Under the pieces are notes generated by a model. It ran no database searches. It worked only from the letters and a program-made list of their open reading frames with translations, and was not told where the DNA came from. Source: Ifrita kowaldi (taxonomy: Eukaryota; Chordata; Aves; Passeriformes; Cinclosomatidae). Taken from it: a stretch of DNA of 64,000 nt. A program made the position numbers and the translations under genes. The stretch is from positions 248,001 through 312,000 of the forward strand of contig VZRS01007681.1 of assembly GCA_013398055.1 (NCBI GenBank), in the 5' to 3' direction. Numbering within the stretch: the stretch's first letter is position 1; every line of letters starts with the position of its first letter. Shown here one piece after another: positions 26,621 through 36,378 of the stretch.

Positions 26621-28099
26621 AAGGAGAGGAAATGCAAAATGCAAAATCACTAAAGAAATAAATTTGCACACCCAGTTCTTGGAGAGTGTTCAGATAATGC
26701 TTGTAGCTCAGACCGACCATTTGTAAATAAACACTTTCTGTTCCCATATTGTAACAATTCTTTGGTGTGAACAGAGGACTTTTGAACAGCAGAAATTACT
26801 ATCACTGAGTATTCCCGGAGCAGTTGCATTTCAAAATTTAAAAGTTTAACATCTCATTTTTAAAATGAAACACTTTTTCTTCACCGAACAATGTCACTTA
26901 TACAGTAGAAAAGAATGCACACGTATAGAAATACTGATGTCAGTGTAAGAACTCAAATTTTGAAAATAGAAATATTAAGCTTAACTCTTAATGACATGCA
27001 CCAAGGCATGGAAGTGTGCTATTTAAAATAAAATTTACTTTGGTGCCAGTCCAAGGCAAGGTAGGAAGTAGGCTGAGGTAAACAGAGATATAAGAAATGC
27101 AGAGATTTTAGAAATATACCAACTGCTGTGTAAATATACATCAATATTACGTGTAGTGATATGAAATACCACTTAAAAACAACCCTTTGTTTTGTTCGCT
27201 TCTGCACACAAGCATGTATGAAATAATAAGACTGCAAAGAATCAGACAGCAAAGTATACTCTGTGCAGTGGTCAAATGTAGACAGGAGAACCAAATTTTG
27301 CTGCTTAACAAAATTCTTCCAGTGCAATGCTGGTATTTTTGAAAATCACTTAATTGCCTACCATTGGAATAGAGCTCTATCTTAATAATGCAAAGTGAAA
27401 ACAATAAGAAATACTAGTGAAAGGAAATCACAATCCACTTTAGAGTGAAAATTTAAAATACAACTACTCATGCTTGCTGAAAATCAGTTTATCTATATAG
27501 GATTCTATTGATCCTACTGAAGTTTATGTAAAACGCACAATGTTCTAATGATTTGAATGGACTGTGCTTTTTAATTTACAATGACCTAAAATGGCATTAA
27601 TGAACATTACTTCCATGTTCCCTTGAAATCTCAACTCTTATACACAAGTTCAGAGGTACATCATCTGGGATCGGCACACACAGTAAGATAAAGTGAAAAT
27701 ATGATAGAATACACTTTCTTTAAGTGACACTAACAACTATTTGCAATTCTCCTGAGGGATATTTAATATATAAAAACAAGCTTAACTTTCATGTATTTGT
27801 ACTCATAGTGTATTTCAGATAAGTGGTAATAGCTTAAATGAGAATTTAGCAGGGAAATTAATTTCTCTAATCTGCAGAGGAAACATAGCTTAGGAATTGC
27901 TTGTGTCAATCAGGTAGTATCCTTCAATTTCAAAGTCCCCTTATTTCAGGACTGTACAGAATTAGTCAAGCAGCTTTTTCTCCACCTCCCCATACTTAGT
28001 GCATACCACTACCAGGCTCAGAATAAAGAAAAGATGTAAGAAAACAGTTCTTCTTTTATGGTAAAGCAAAACTTGCTCAGTTATACAGATATTGGAAGA

Positions 28100-29780
28100 A
28101 AAAAAAAATCATGGTTTTATTTTTTTATATATTTTCTTCAATTTATTAATAATCTTTTATATTTGTTTATTTATGGCTTTGAGCAAAGACAAAAGAAAAA
28201 ATCTAACTCGTCCCTGATCATACAATTATTGTAAGAACCAGATCTATAGTCTTCCCAGCAGCAGTAATATCCAACCTTTTTCATTAATACATTTCATCTT
28301 GTACAGATGTGAGATTTCATACTTATGGGCCTACTTATGTACAGAGAAAATAGGTCACTTCTGAAACTAGCAATGGACCTTTATATTACAGGAATGTGAG
28401 TCATTTGTTTCTTAATCTAAGTATATATACATTCATACATACATATATATATATACGTATATAATTTTATACCCTGTACCATTTTTTTTAATTAACATAC
28501 AAATCCTAGATATTGTCCACTCTATTACAAAGTCATTAAAAATTATTTATGGTTTCACTGAAAGACCATGTGAATTAATATTTCTTCATAGTGCTTAAAA
28601 TAAAATAAAAATATATATAAAAATATTTTGCTACTAACCCCATTTCTCCTATTAAATGTAAACCTTAAACAGTTTTCAAGATCAGTATATGATCTTAATT
28701 AACTGACAGAATTTGTTAGCATTAAAATAATATAAGGGGTATTGTACTCATAAATAAATGGTCTTGCAGCGTATCCATAATGTTTGAGACACTTTTTTAA
28801 ACAATCATTTCCCCATTTCCACTCCAGGTCACTTAAATTAATGGCAGCAGCATGTAAGTGGGTTAATTACATTGATCTTTACTGGTGAATGTGAGTCAGC
28901 AAAAAAAATGGAAGATTTTTAAAAATTTTATTTGATGTACTACTTTAGTAAAAGGTATAACAGGCAGCATGGGTTCAAGCTCTGTTAGCTTTAGAATATT
29001 TACTTGGCTCTCAAGTACATCTGGATTCACTGCATTACGTAGTTTGTGATGTTATTTAATTTTTCCATGCATCATTAAACTCAGCATTGATGGGAAAGAA
29101 GAACTCCTTTGCATTCACTTCCTTAACAGAGTTAGCTGGGTTTTCAGGAACAGAATATATGCTTGTATCATATCCATAATGCTGATTTTTCAGTGAGTTA
29201 AATTATGACACATTTAATTTCAATCTCTATTCAATGTGACAAATTAGGCACAAATGATTACGATTTTTTTTTTTTTGTGGATAAGATAATGTGAAGGTTT
29301 GAGCAAACAAAACAAAATGTTCACAAAACAGTATGCTTTAACCCTGCTTTCTGTCACCATTTCCTTTCTGTTTTGAAGACATAAAAAATAATAAACCTCA
29401 TACCTATGGGCTATGTTTGACACTACATGCCTTAGGATATACTAACCATTTAATTACAATATACACAGAGCAAATCGTGCATTTCCAGACAGACTTGATG
29501 CTATATTATATTTATTTTTGTAAATTAACACCACAGTCAACTACAAAACTACAGTGAAGACACAGAAAGCACCTGAAAGTCTAAATCAAGCTGTGGTTTA
29601 CAAATAATCCTTTAAATGAAAAACCTCACTTCTAGACTTAAACCAGAGATTCAAAGTCAGCATTATAGGAATTTTAAGGTAGACACAATTAATGAATGGT
29701 TATTATTTACTAAGATACCGTAAAGCCTTTTCCTACTGACCAAACCTATTTTTATTGTCTTTTTTTTTTTTCAAAGCATG
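28100..29780 (-). other. Probable distal HCN1 3' UTR or immediate downstream flank
   Basis: This is an AT-rich, repeat-poor stretch that joins onto the duplicated UTR at 29781. Minus-strand AATAAA hexamers (TTTATT on the plus strand) occur at about 29511, 28927, 28166, 28142 and 28116. Any of them could serve as a cleavage signal, and none can be chosen from sequence alone. I infer UTR here only from continuity and from the known long HCN1 3' UTR in vertebrates. Confidence 0.4.
28430..28463. repeat. TA/CATA-rich microsatellite
   Basis: Alternating ATATAC, CATACATA and TATATATA units. Confidence 0.8.
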
Positions 29781-31182
29781 CATGGAATATTCTCAGATGC
29801 TATTGAGGGCAAGAAGAAAAGTGATGGTATTGGTGAAGTACAAGCGGTTTGCAGGATCAAGCGTACAATTTTGCATAAAACATTGCATGTAAAAGTAACA
29901 CTGTAGGTTTTAAGCCATTGCATTACAATTTAACAGTTGTGTTGCACTTAGCTTTAACAAATTTTAAAACTGTAAATTTTGAAGTGAAAAGCGGAACCTA
30001 AATTCCTAAACAAAGACCTTGCAATGGTACACCACACAGCAGCTATTTTTGCTTGGGTCTAAAAAGTTATTTACAATGGCAATATTTAGTCTTTGAAAAG
30101 TCTTTAGCAGTGTGAAGATCAAAGTCCACCCAATTCTCTTAGACAACAGAAGGGTTGACATGCCATGAGGTTACAAACTATCCAGAGGAGTGCTAGTGCC
30201 TCCCTTTACACTGCAGGTGTTTGCAATATAATTCTTTTCCAATCTAAATTCCAATGGATGGTGCTAACATATGAAATGCAATGTGAAATCACAACTGAAT
30301 TCTTCACAAGAAATTAACAACGTATATGCAATAAATGAAGTAACAAAGGTTTCAGAATATCACTCAGTCAGTGGTATGCGTTAAATTGATTTTTTTCTTT
30401 TTTTTTTTTTTTTAATATACTTGTTTGAAGTTTGTCATTGTGTTGACGATTTCCCCATGAAAACAGCCAATCCCATAAACAAAGAAATCTGTTAGGCTGA
30501 TTTTAAAGTCAACACACTAAAAATAAGTAATATTAGAGCTAAATTTAATCTTCTGTAATGGTTGCGAAAAAGGAAGACATGAACCCAAACAAGTTTTTTT
30601 AATTGCTTTTATATATATATATTTAGATATATATATATAAAACTTTTACATTCGTTACATAGGGCAAAGCTGTCTAAATTATTTTTCTCATAGTAGACTG
30701 CTGGGGCACGTTAGGAAACAGGCTAAAACAGTTCGGGGGATGGTGCTCGGTTTGTTGCAAGTCTGTTGCTCACAGTCACCAGGGATCATAAGTTTGAGGC
30801 GAACCGCGGTTTGTCTCCCTCGGGCTCTGTGCTTAAGACTGTGGAAGAATCCCTTTGCAGCGGCGCTGCGGGCGGCGCGGCCCCGCGGTTCGGGGGGATG
30901 GCTCCCGAGGACATCTGCCGGAACAGCGAGACCCGCTGCGGCACGGAGGCCCGGCCGGCTGGGGGCACGCCGGGGCCCGGGGCGGGCTGCGGGAGGGAGG
31001 CGAGGGACTCGCCCACCGTGGGATGAGGCCTGGCGATCAGCGTGGAGATTTCGTGGGGTAGGGAGGGCTGCGAGGCGGAGAGCGGCCGCACCTCCCGCGT
31101 CAGGTTGGTGTTGTGGAGGGCCTGGGTGCTCTTGTGCACCTCGTTCTTCTGCGCGGCTCCCGGCGGCTGCTGCTGCTGCTGC
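29781..31182. repeat. First copy of a 1.4-kb duplication spanning HCN1 3' UTR and end of exon 8 (likely assembly artefact)
   Basis: It is identical base for base, as far as I compared, to 31184-32586. The offset is 1403 up to the poly-T near 30410 and 1404 after it, so the only difference seen is one T. The copy begins at CATGGAATATTC just right of a poly-T run (29760-29771), and ends after five CTG units of the exon 8 polyQ tract, directly before the single N. It is continuous with downstream flank on its left but not with the rest of exon 8 on its right. Confidence 0.93.
30786..31182 (-). pseudogene. Duplicate fragment of HCN1 exon 8 (last ~130 codons), probably artefactual
   Basis: On the minus strand this repeats the end of HCN1 from the polyglutamine tract through KNEVHKSTQALHNTNL to RFASNL and the TGA at 30788-30786. 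It has no upstream exon: at 31183 an N interrupts it, and beyond that lies 3' UTR sequence. A frame reading through the N gives a meaningless product. It has no independent function. It is either an unmerged contig overlap or, less likely, a very recent real tandem duplication of the 3' end. Confidence 0.85.
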
Positions 31183-31183
31183 N
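31183..31183. other. Single-N gap between contig ends
   Basis: This is the only ambiguous base in the window. It sits exactly between a CTG repeat that breaks off and a restart of sequence already seen 1403 bases earlier, as expected where two overlapping contigs are abutted with a token gap. Confidence 0.95.
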
Positions 31184-31470
31184 CATGGAATATTCTCAGA
31201 TGCTATTGAGGGCAAGAAGAAAAGTGATGGTATTGGTGAAGTACAAGCGGTTTGCAGGATCAAGCGTACAATTTTGCATAAAACATTGCATGTAAAAGTA
31301 ACACTGTAGGTTTTAAGCCATTGCATTACAATTTAACAGTTGTGTTGCACTTAGCTTTAACAAATTTTAAAACTGTAAATTTTGAAGTGAAAAGCGGAAC
31401 CTAAATTCCTAAACAAAGACCTTGCAATGGTACACCACACAGCAGCTATTTTTGCTTGGGTCTAAAAAGT

Positions 31471-31478
31471 TATTTACA
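31471..31478 (-). promoter_or_regulatory. Pumilio response element consensus in the 3' UTR
   Basis: TATTTACA on the plus strand is UGUAAAUA in the mRNA sense, matching the PUM consensus UGUANAUA. The duplicate is at 30068-30075. A single 8-mer in AT-rich sequence can occur by chance. Confidence 0.4.
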
Positions 31479-32010
31479 ATGGCAATATTTAGTCTTTGAA
31501 AAGTCTTTAGCAGTGTGAAGATCAAAGTCCACCCAATTCTCTTAGACAACAGAAGGGTTGACATGCCATGAGGTTACAAACTATCCAGAGGAGTGCTAGT
31601 GCCTCCCTTTACACTGCAGGTGTTTGCAATATAATTCTTTTCCAATCTAAATTCCAATGGATGGTGCTAACATATGAAATGCAATGTGAAATCACAACTG
31701 AATTCTTCACAAGAAATTAACAACGTATATGCAATAAATGAAGTAACAAAGGTTTCAGAATATCACTCAGTCAGTGGTATGCGTTAAATTGATTTTTTTC
31801 TTTTTTTTTTTTTTTTTAATATACTTGTTTGAAGTTTGTCATTGTGTTGACGATTTCCCCATGAAAACAGCCAATCCCATAAACAAAGAAATCTGTTAGG
31901 CTGATTTTAAAGTCAACACACTAAAAATAAGTAATATTAGAGCTAAATTTAATCTTCTGTAATGGTTGCGAAAAAGGAAGACATGAACCCAAACAAGTTT
32001 TTTTAATTGC

Positions 32011-32046
32011 TTTTATATATATATATTTAGATATATATATATAAAA
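32011..32046 (-). other. Perfect AU hairpin in the HCN1 3' UTR
   Basis: There are two 16-base arms of T/A alternation ending in TTT/AAA, with a four-base loop TTAG (CUAA in the mRNA). The hairpin lies about 145 bases past the stop codon. The second assembly copy is at 30607-30642. Confidence 0.75.
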
Positions 32047-32189
32047 CTTTTACATTCGTTACATAGGGCAAAGCTGTCTAAATTATTTTTCTCATAGTAG
32101 ACTGCTGGGGCACGTTAGGAAACAGGCTAAAACAGTTCGGGGGATGGTGCTCGGTTTGTTGCAAGTCTGTTGCTCACAGTCACCAGGGA

Positions 32190-32568
32190 TCATAAGTTTG
32201 AGGCGAACCGCGGTTTGTCTCCCTCGGGCTCTGTGCTTAAGACTGTGGAAGAATCCCTTTGCAGCGGCGCTGCGGGCGGCGCGGCCCCGCGGTTCGGGGG
32301 GATGGCTCCCGAGGACATCTGCCGGAACAGCGAGACCCGCTGCGGCACGGAGGCCCGGCCGGCTGGGGGCACGCCGGGGCCCGGGGCGGGCTGCGGGAGG
32401 GAGGCGAGGGACTCGCCCACCGTGGGATGAGGCCTGGCGATCAGCGTGGAGATTTCGTGGGGTAGGGAGGGCTGCGAGGCGGAGAGCGGCCGCACCTCCC
32501 GCGTCAGGTTGGTGTTGTGGAGGGCCTGGGTGCTCTTGTGCACCTCGTTCTTCTGCGCGGCTCCCGGC

Positions 32569-32610
<42 letters not shown>

Positions 32611-33010
32611 ATGAGGGAGAGCTGCGAGGCGGTCGGCGAGGCGTACTGGAAAGTTCGGCCGGCCAGCGGGCTCTGTACCGGCGGGCTGCAGACGGCCGTG
32701 GTGTAGGAGCAGGGCGACAGGATGACAGCCTGCTGGGGCGGCTGCGTGCTGGGCGAGGGCGAGTGCAGGTTGGTGTGCGAGAGGCTGCTGGTGGTGTACA
32801 CGGGAGGGGACTGCGTCCTGCCGCGCGACGACGAGGCCGACGTGCTCGAGTTGAGGGCTGGCGTCTGCTGCAGGCTCACCGGGGCGATGGTCTGCACCAT
32901 CTCCCTGTCGTGCTTCACGATCTGCTTCAAGATCTCGTTCTCCTGGTTGTTGAAGACGCCGGTGTTGAGGTCCTTCTGGAACTTCTGCAGCAGGATCGAG
33001 TTCTTCTTCC
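32190..33010 (-). CDS. HCN1: HCN1 exon 8 coding part: end of C-helix and cytoplasmic tail to the stop
   Basis: This is the terminal coding exon, read from 33010 (acceptor TGTGAAG) to the TGA at 32192-32190. After completing a Gly codon it encodes 272 residues starting KKNSILLQKFQKDLNTGVFN. The conserved start finishes the CNBD C-helix and its extension. The rest is a Ser/Pro/Gln-rich, probably disordered tail with HCN1-specific blocks: RTQSPPVYTTSSLSH (with a PPVY WW-binding consensus), SPSPSTQ, CSYTTAVCSPPVQSPL, a run of 13 Gln, KNEVHKSTQALHNTNL, RPHPTVGESLAS, LFRQMSSGAIPPN and the end KPRFASNL. The final Ser-Asn-Leu is the known HCN1 tripeptide bound by the TPR domain of TRIP8b (PEX5L), which controls dendritic trafficking. 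The reading frame stays open upstream to 33272, but 33011-33272 is intron. GC content is far above that of the surroundings. The end of this exon is repeated at 30786-31182, probably as an assembly artefact. Confidence 0.97.
32571..32610 (-). repeat. CAG/polyglutamine tract in HCN1 exon 8
   Basis: The plus strand reads eight CTG, one TTG and four CTG. On the coding strand this is four CAG, one CAA and eight CAG, giving 13 consecutive Gln after SQLSLM. The copy at 31167-31182 is cut off after five units. Mammalian HCN1 is Gln/Pro-rich at this point but interrupted. A purer run suggests repeat expansion and likely length polymorphism. Confidence 0.93.
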
Positions 33011-33036
33011 CTTCACAGAGAGGCAGAAGAGTTAGT
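33011..33036 (-). promoter_or_regulatory. Intron 7 acceptor with consensus branch point
   Basis: On the coding strand the intron ends CTCACTAACTCTTCTGCCTCTCTGTGAAG (written 33039-33011). CTAAC at 33035-33031 is a good branch-point match with its A 21 bases before the splice site, followed by a pyrimidine tract. This supports the exon 8 start at 33010 over any start inside the longer open frame. Confidence 0.8.
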
Positions 33037-33671
33037 GAGGCTGAGGGGCAGGGGCAGAGCCCCGCTCTAGCTTTGTGTTTCAGCACCCATCCCTGAGAGC
33101 TGTGTGTTGTGAAGAACCTCAGCAGGCACCGGGTGGCTGATCGGGGCACTGCTCGGCCGCCAGCCCACGCCAGGCCGGCACTGCCGCAGCTCCCCACGGC
33201 CATGCCCGCATGCCGCCGGCGCACGGCCCTGTCCGCACCGCGGGCCTTCGGGGCACCGCTGCACTCCGACACCTGGCCTTTCTCTGCCCCCTCACTCGCA
33301 GCTTACTGTTACTACTGCAATTACATGTACGAACCATAATTTCCCCAACAACTGTCAGAAAAAGTCATCGTGCTCTGCATCTACATCATCTTTCTCTCTC
33401 GTTGCAAAAGCATCTGAATTTCCACTAAACAGGTCCATATTTTAAAAGTACATCTGCCATCTAGCACATTTCTGGGAACTAGTTACTAGACATCAGTAAC
33501 CAGTTTGTGAACTAATATGAACTCATGGATAATGTGACACCTGCTTGCACAGTAAAGACTGCTGTACACTGTGACCTGATGTCTGCTTGATGGCTCACAG
33601 TGTCTGTAAGATGTAGACACTATTCTGTCTGTGTCATCAGATGCACAGGAACACAATGGCACTCAATTGCC

Positions 33672-33693
33672 TTTTTTTTTTTTTTTTTTTTTT
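33672..33693. repeat. Poly-T run of 22 bases in intron 7
   Basis: A simple homopolymer, with no adjacent recognisable element. Confidence 0.9.
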
Positions 33694-34620
33694 GATGAAA
33701 CACTGCACTTCAGATGGGGTTGCTACTCCAAGAACAGACTGGAGTTTTACTGCTAACATTTTTCAAGTACATATTACTGAGAGTTGGACTGCAGTTCAAA
33801 AGAGTCTTGAGAGACAAACTGTAGGCGTTTAATGCAGTGAGTTGATGTGGAGAAATCCTCAGACTGAAGTTTTCTTGTGAAGTTGAGGAAACACCACAGT
33901 TTAAGTGATTTTTTTCTTTTTTTGTTGCACAGCTGTGTTTTAAAATCAGTATCAGCCATGATGATTGGAGTGCAATTTTCCTGACCAAAGAATGTATATT
34001 TTGCACAGTATTAGAGAAGTCCATAATACTGGAACAGCAAGTTCACACCTCGTGTTTTGATAATCTGCCATACCCTTCTGCCTTTCACTTGCATATTCTT
34101 GGCCTGGTTTTCTGATTGCAGGCAGATCTGAGCAATGCCAGTGTGCAGCCATCAAGGCTAGCAGTGCCCATGTTGTGAAGAAAATGAGAGCCCTGCTGCA
34201 AAGGATTAATTCACTTCAACAAACAAGGGGTTTGTGAGTGCTGAGAGGCTTCAGCTCTTCCCAGCATTATAGATGTCATCTGTAAGCAATTTATTTAGGA
34301 AAATGTCATCTACTGCTCGTGACACAGCATAAATCCTATCAAGTGCTGAAGGCAGCAAAAGAAATCTACAGGATTAATAAATAATACTAATGATAATTAA
34401 AGTATGAAAAATAATCCTCAGAGGAGTACAAGAGCTTTCTAAAACTCGGTGGTTTTTATTATTTAAAAGTGAGATGGCAAAATTTCTTGTCTGCGTACAT
34501 GTGTTATTTATAGATCAAGAAAACATTTACTGCAGTATAACAGAAAAAAGCTTCTAAAGAGGGGTATTTTATCATGCAGCTCAAGGGAAAAAAATGCGGA
34601 AGGGTTTTAAGAATTAATCA

Positions 34621-34824
<204 letters not shown>

Positions 34825-35956
34825 TCAGCACACACTAAAAACAAAGAAGTTACTGAACCATGTGAAATTTTAAAGTTAGAAATTGACTCAGTGCTAACAA
34901 GTAATAATTTAGTACTCAGCAGCAATTTTTCTATTTCTGCTTACATAATGTTGCGGGGACAATTCTGAAGGTATTTGATTCTATTTTTGCTACTCTTGAA
35001 AAAATAATTCATGTCCTTTAAGAGCCCTGCCTATAGGTTTTCTGAGTCTGAACTCTGATTTTATCAAGCCTTTTTTAAATAGTGCTTCAAGTTCTAAGAA
35101 ATGATCCATCAGCTGTCAAACACAGCTTGATGACTTTGATTAACCAAAGTGCTGAATTAACCTAAGAGATTCTATTGATTTTCTTTTAAATATACAGCTG
35201 CCATATAGAGGACCAATCCCTTTAATCATTCACCAGATTTACTAAGCAAATGCAATACATGATATCATGATGTAATGATATTTTAATATAAGAGCTGTTC
35301 TGAGAAACAATACTTTAAGCATGAACGTGCCTTCTGTTTCCTTGAGATTCATGTCCTAGGTATTTTAGGAGAGAAAACTTAAAAAACTTGACTTTTTTTT
35401 CTCATTAGATTAAAAATTGGAATTCATAAGATTAGTCTAGTAGCCTTTCTCTACAAGTACCCCCAACAGGAATTCCTTATTCTAGAACACTGGAAACTGA
35501 AGCCATGTGCAGAGTCCCAAGAGACAGCCCCAAACTTTTGATTTCTAATTCTCAAACCCACAGTAACAGGGTGACTGCATAGAGTCCAAAGTGTCTGAGG
35601 CTAGTAACAGCAAAACATATGGGGTAGAATATTTATTTGTGTATTTAGATTAAAATACAGAAAATTACAAAGTTATTTGCAAAAAGTAGAGTTTGAGTTG
35701 ATCCCCTTTTCAAACTGTGGAGTAAGAACACAGTTAGAAATATCAAGAATTCTTGAGCTCAAGCAGAGTGAGTGTTTCCCTACTCAGTTCCAGCAGTCAA
35801 GAGGTGCAAGTTCATATTTAAACACGAAAGTAGAAAACTGTCTCCTGCCTTGCTTTTTTGTCCATCACAGGCTCATTTCAATCAAACTATCGTTTTCAAG
35901 TGTGGAAGACCAAATAAATAATCCTACAGACTTCAATTCTATGAAGTACCTACATA

Positions 35957-36100
35957 GTTCTTTTTTGTCTGTTTTTGTTTGTTTTTGTTTTGTTTGTTTG
36001 TTTGGGTTTTGTTGTCTTTTTTGTTTTGGTGGTTTTTTTTGTTTATTTCGTTTATTTTGGGGATTTTTTTGTTTGATTGTTTGTTTGGAGTTTTTTGCTG
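35957..36100. repeat. T/G-rich low-complexity tract (TTTG units)
   Basis: Irregular TTTGTTTG and TTTTTTGT units over about 140 bases. They create a 144-codon plus-strand frame (35677-36111) rich in Phe, Cys and Leu that is not a gene. Confidence 0.88.
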
Positions 36101-36311
36101 CATGTCTTTAAGAAATATATCTTTTCTTAATCTAGAATATGAAGAATCTTGATGGTTTTTTGTCTCATACTTCTTGTTGAGGAATTTCCACATGCCACCT
36201 AACCCTGAAGGCTTAGGGGATAAGATGCTTAAATTACAGTGGATAAATCAAAGTAAATTAACATTGGACCTGTGGTAGCACAGAATGTACTTAAACCCCA
36301 ACAGCTTTGGG

Positions 36312-36378
36312 GAGAATTTATAGAGACTACTGGGAGAGTAGAGTAGAGCAGAGAATTTATAGAGAATACTGGTAAGAG
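36312..36378. repeat. Imperfect tandem duplication
   Basis: GAGAATTTATAGAGA followed by an ACTACTGG-like end occurs twice, about 42 bases apart. Confidence 0.7.

Larger units (their letters stand above)
22016..28099. other. Intergenic DNA, downstream flank of HCN1
   Basis: No gene or CR1 piece was recognised. It is AT-rich with poly-A tracts (23476-23506, 26585-26618) and a hairpin at 25529-25554. The part nearest 28 kb might still be transcribed as HCN1 3' UTR. Confidence 0.6.
31184..32189 (-). other. HCN1: HCN1 proximal 3' UTR (copy contiguous with intact exon 8)
   Basis: This sequence directly follows the TGA and has no further open frame. It is AT-rich, in sharp contrast to the coding part of exon 8. 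It contains a 16-bp AU hairpin at 32011-32046, a poly-T run near 31800 (poly-A in the mRNA sense) and a UGUAAAUA Pumilio consensus at 31471-31478. Vertebrate HCN1 transcripts are known to have long 3' UTRs, so the UTR probably continues. If the N at 31183 marks a false join, the true continuation is the sequence leftward of 29781. Confidence 0.8.
31184..32586. repeat. Second copy of the 1.4-kb duplication (continuous with intact exon 8)
   Basis: This is the same sequence as 29781-31182. It starts immediately after the N and runs into the complete CAG tract and the rest of exon 8. It carries the intact stop codon context and is the copy that should be used for the gene model. Confidence 0.93.

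Noticed and set aside
30688..31326. 212-codon minus-strand and 189-codon plus-strand frames crossing the N
   Set aside because: They run through the contig junction and combine 3' UTR with the broken exon 8 copy. Neither is a real product.
32144..33035. Long plus-strand frames opposite HCN1 exon 8 (156 and 172 codons)
   Set aside because: They are antisense shadows of a GC-rich coding exon with a CAG repeat. They show no family resemblance, and the same frame recurs in the duplicate copy.
33011..33272. Extension of the exon 8 open frame to an upstream Met
   Set aside because: The HCN1 frame joins to exon 7 at 33010 through a consensus acceptor with branch point, so the extra 88 codons are intron.
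35677..36111. 144-codon plus-strand frame
   Set aside because: Its second half is the T/G-rich low-complexity tract, so the product is an artefact of composition.
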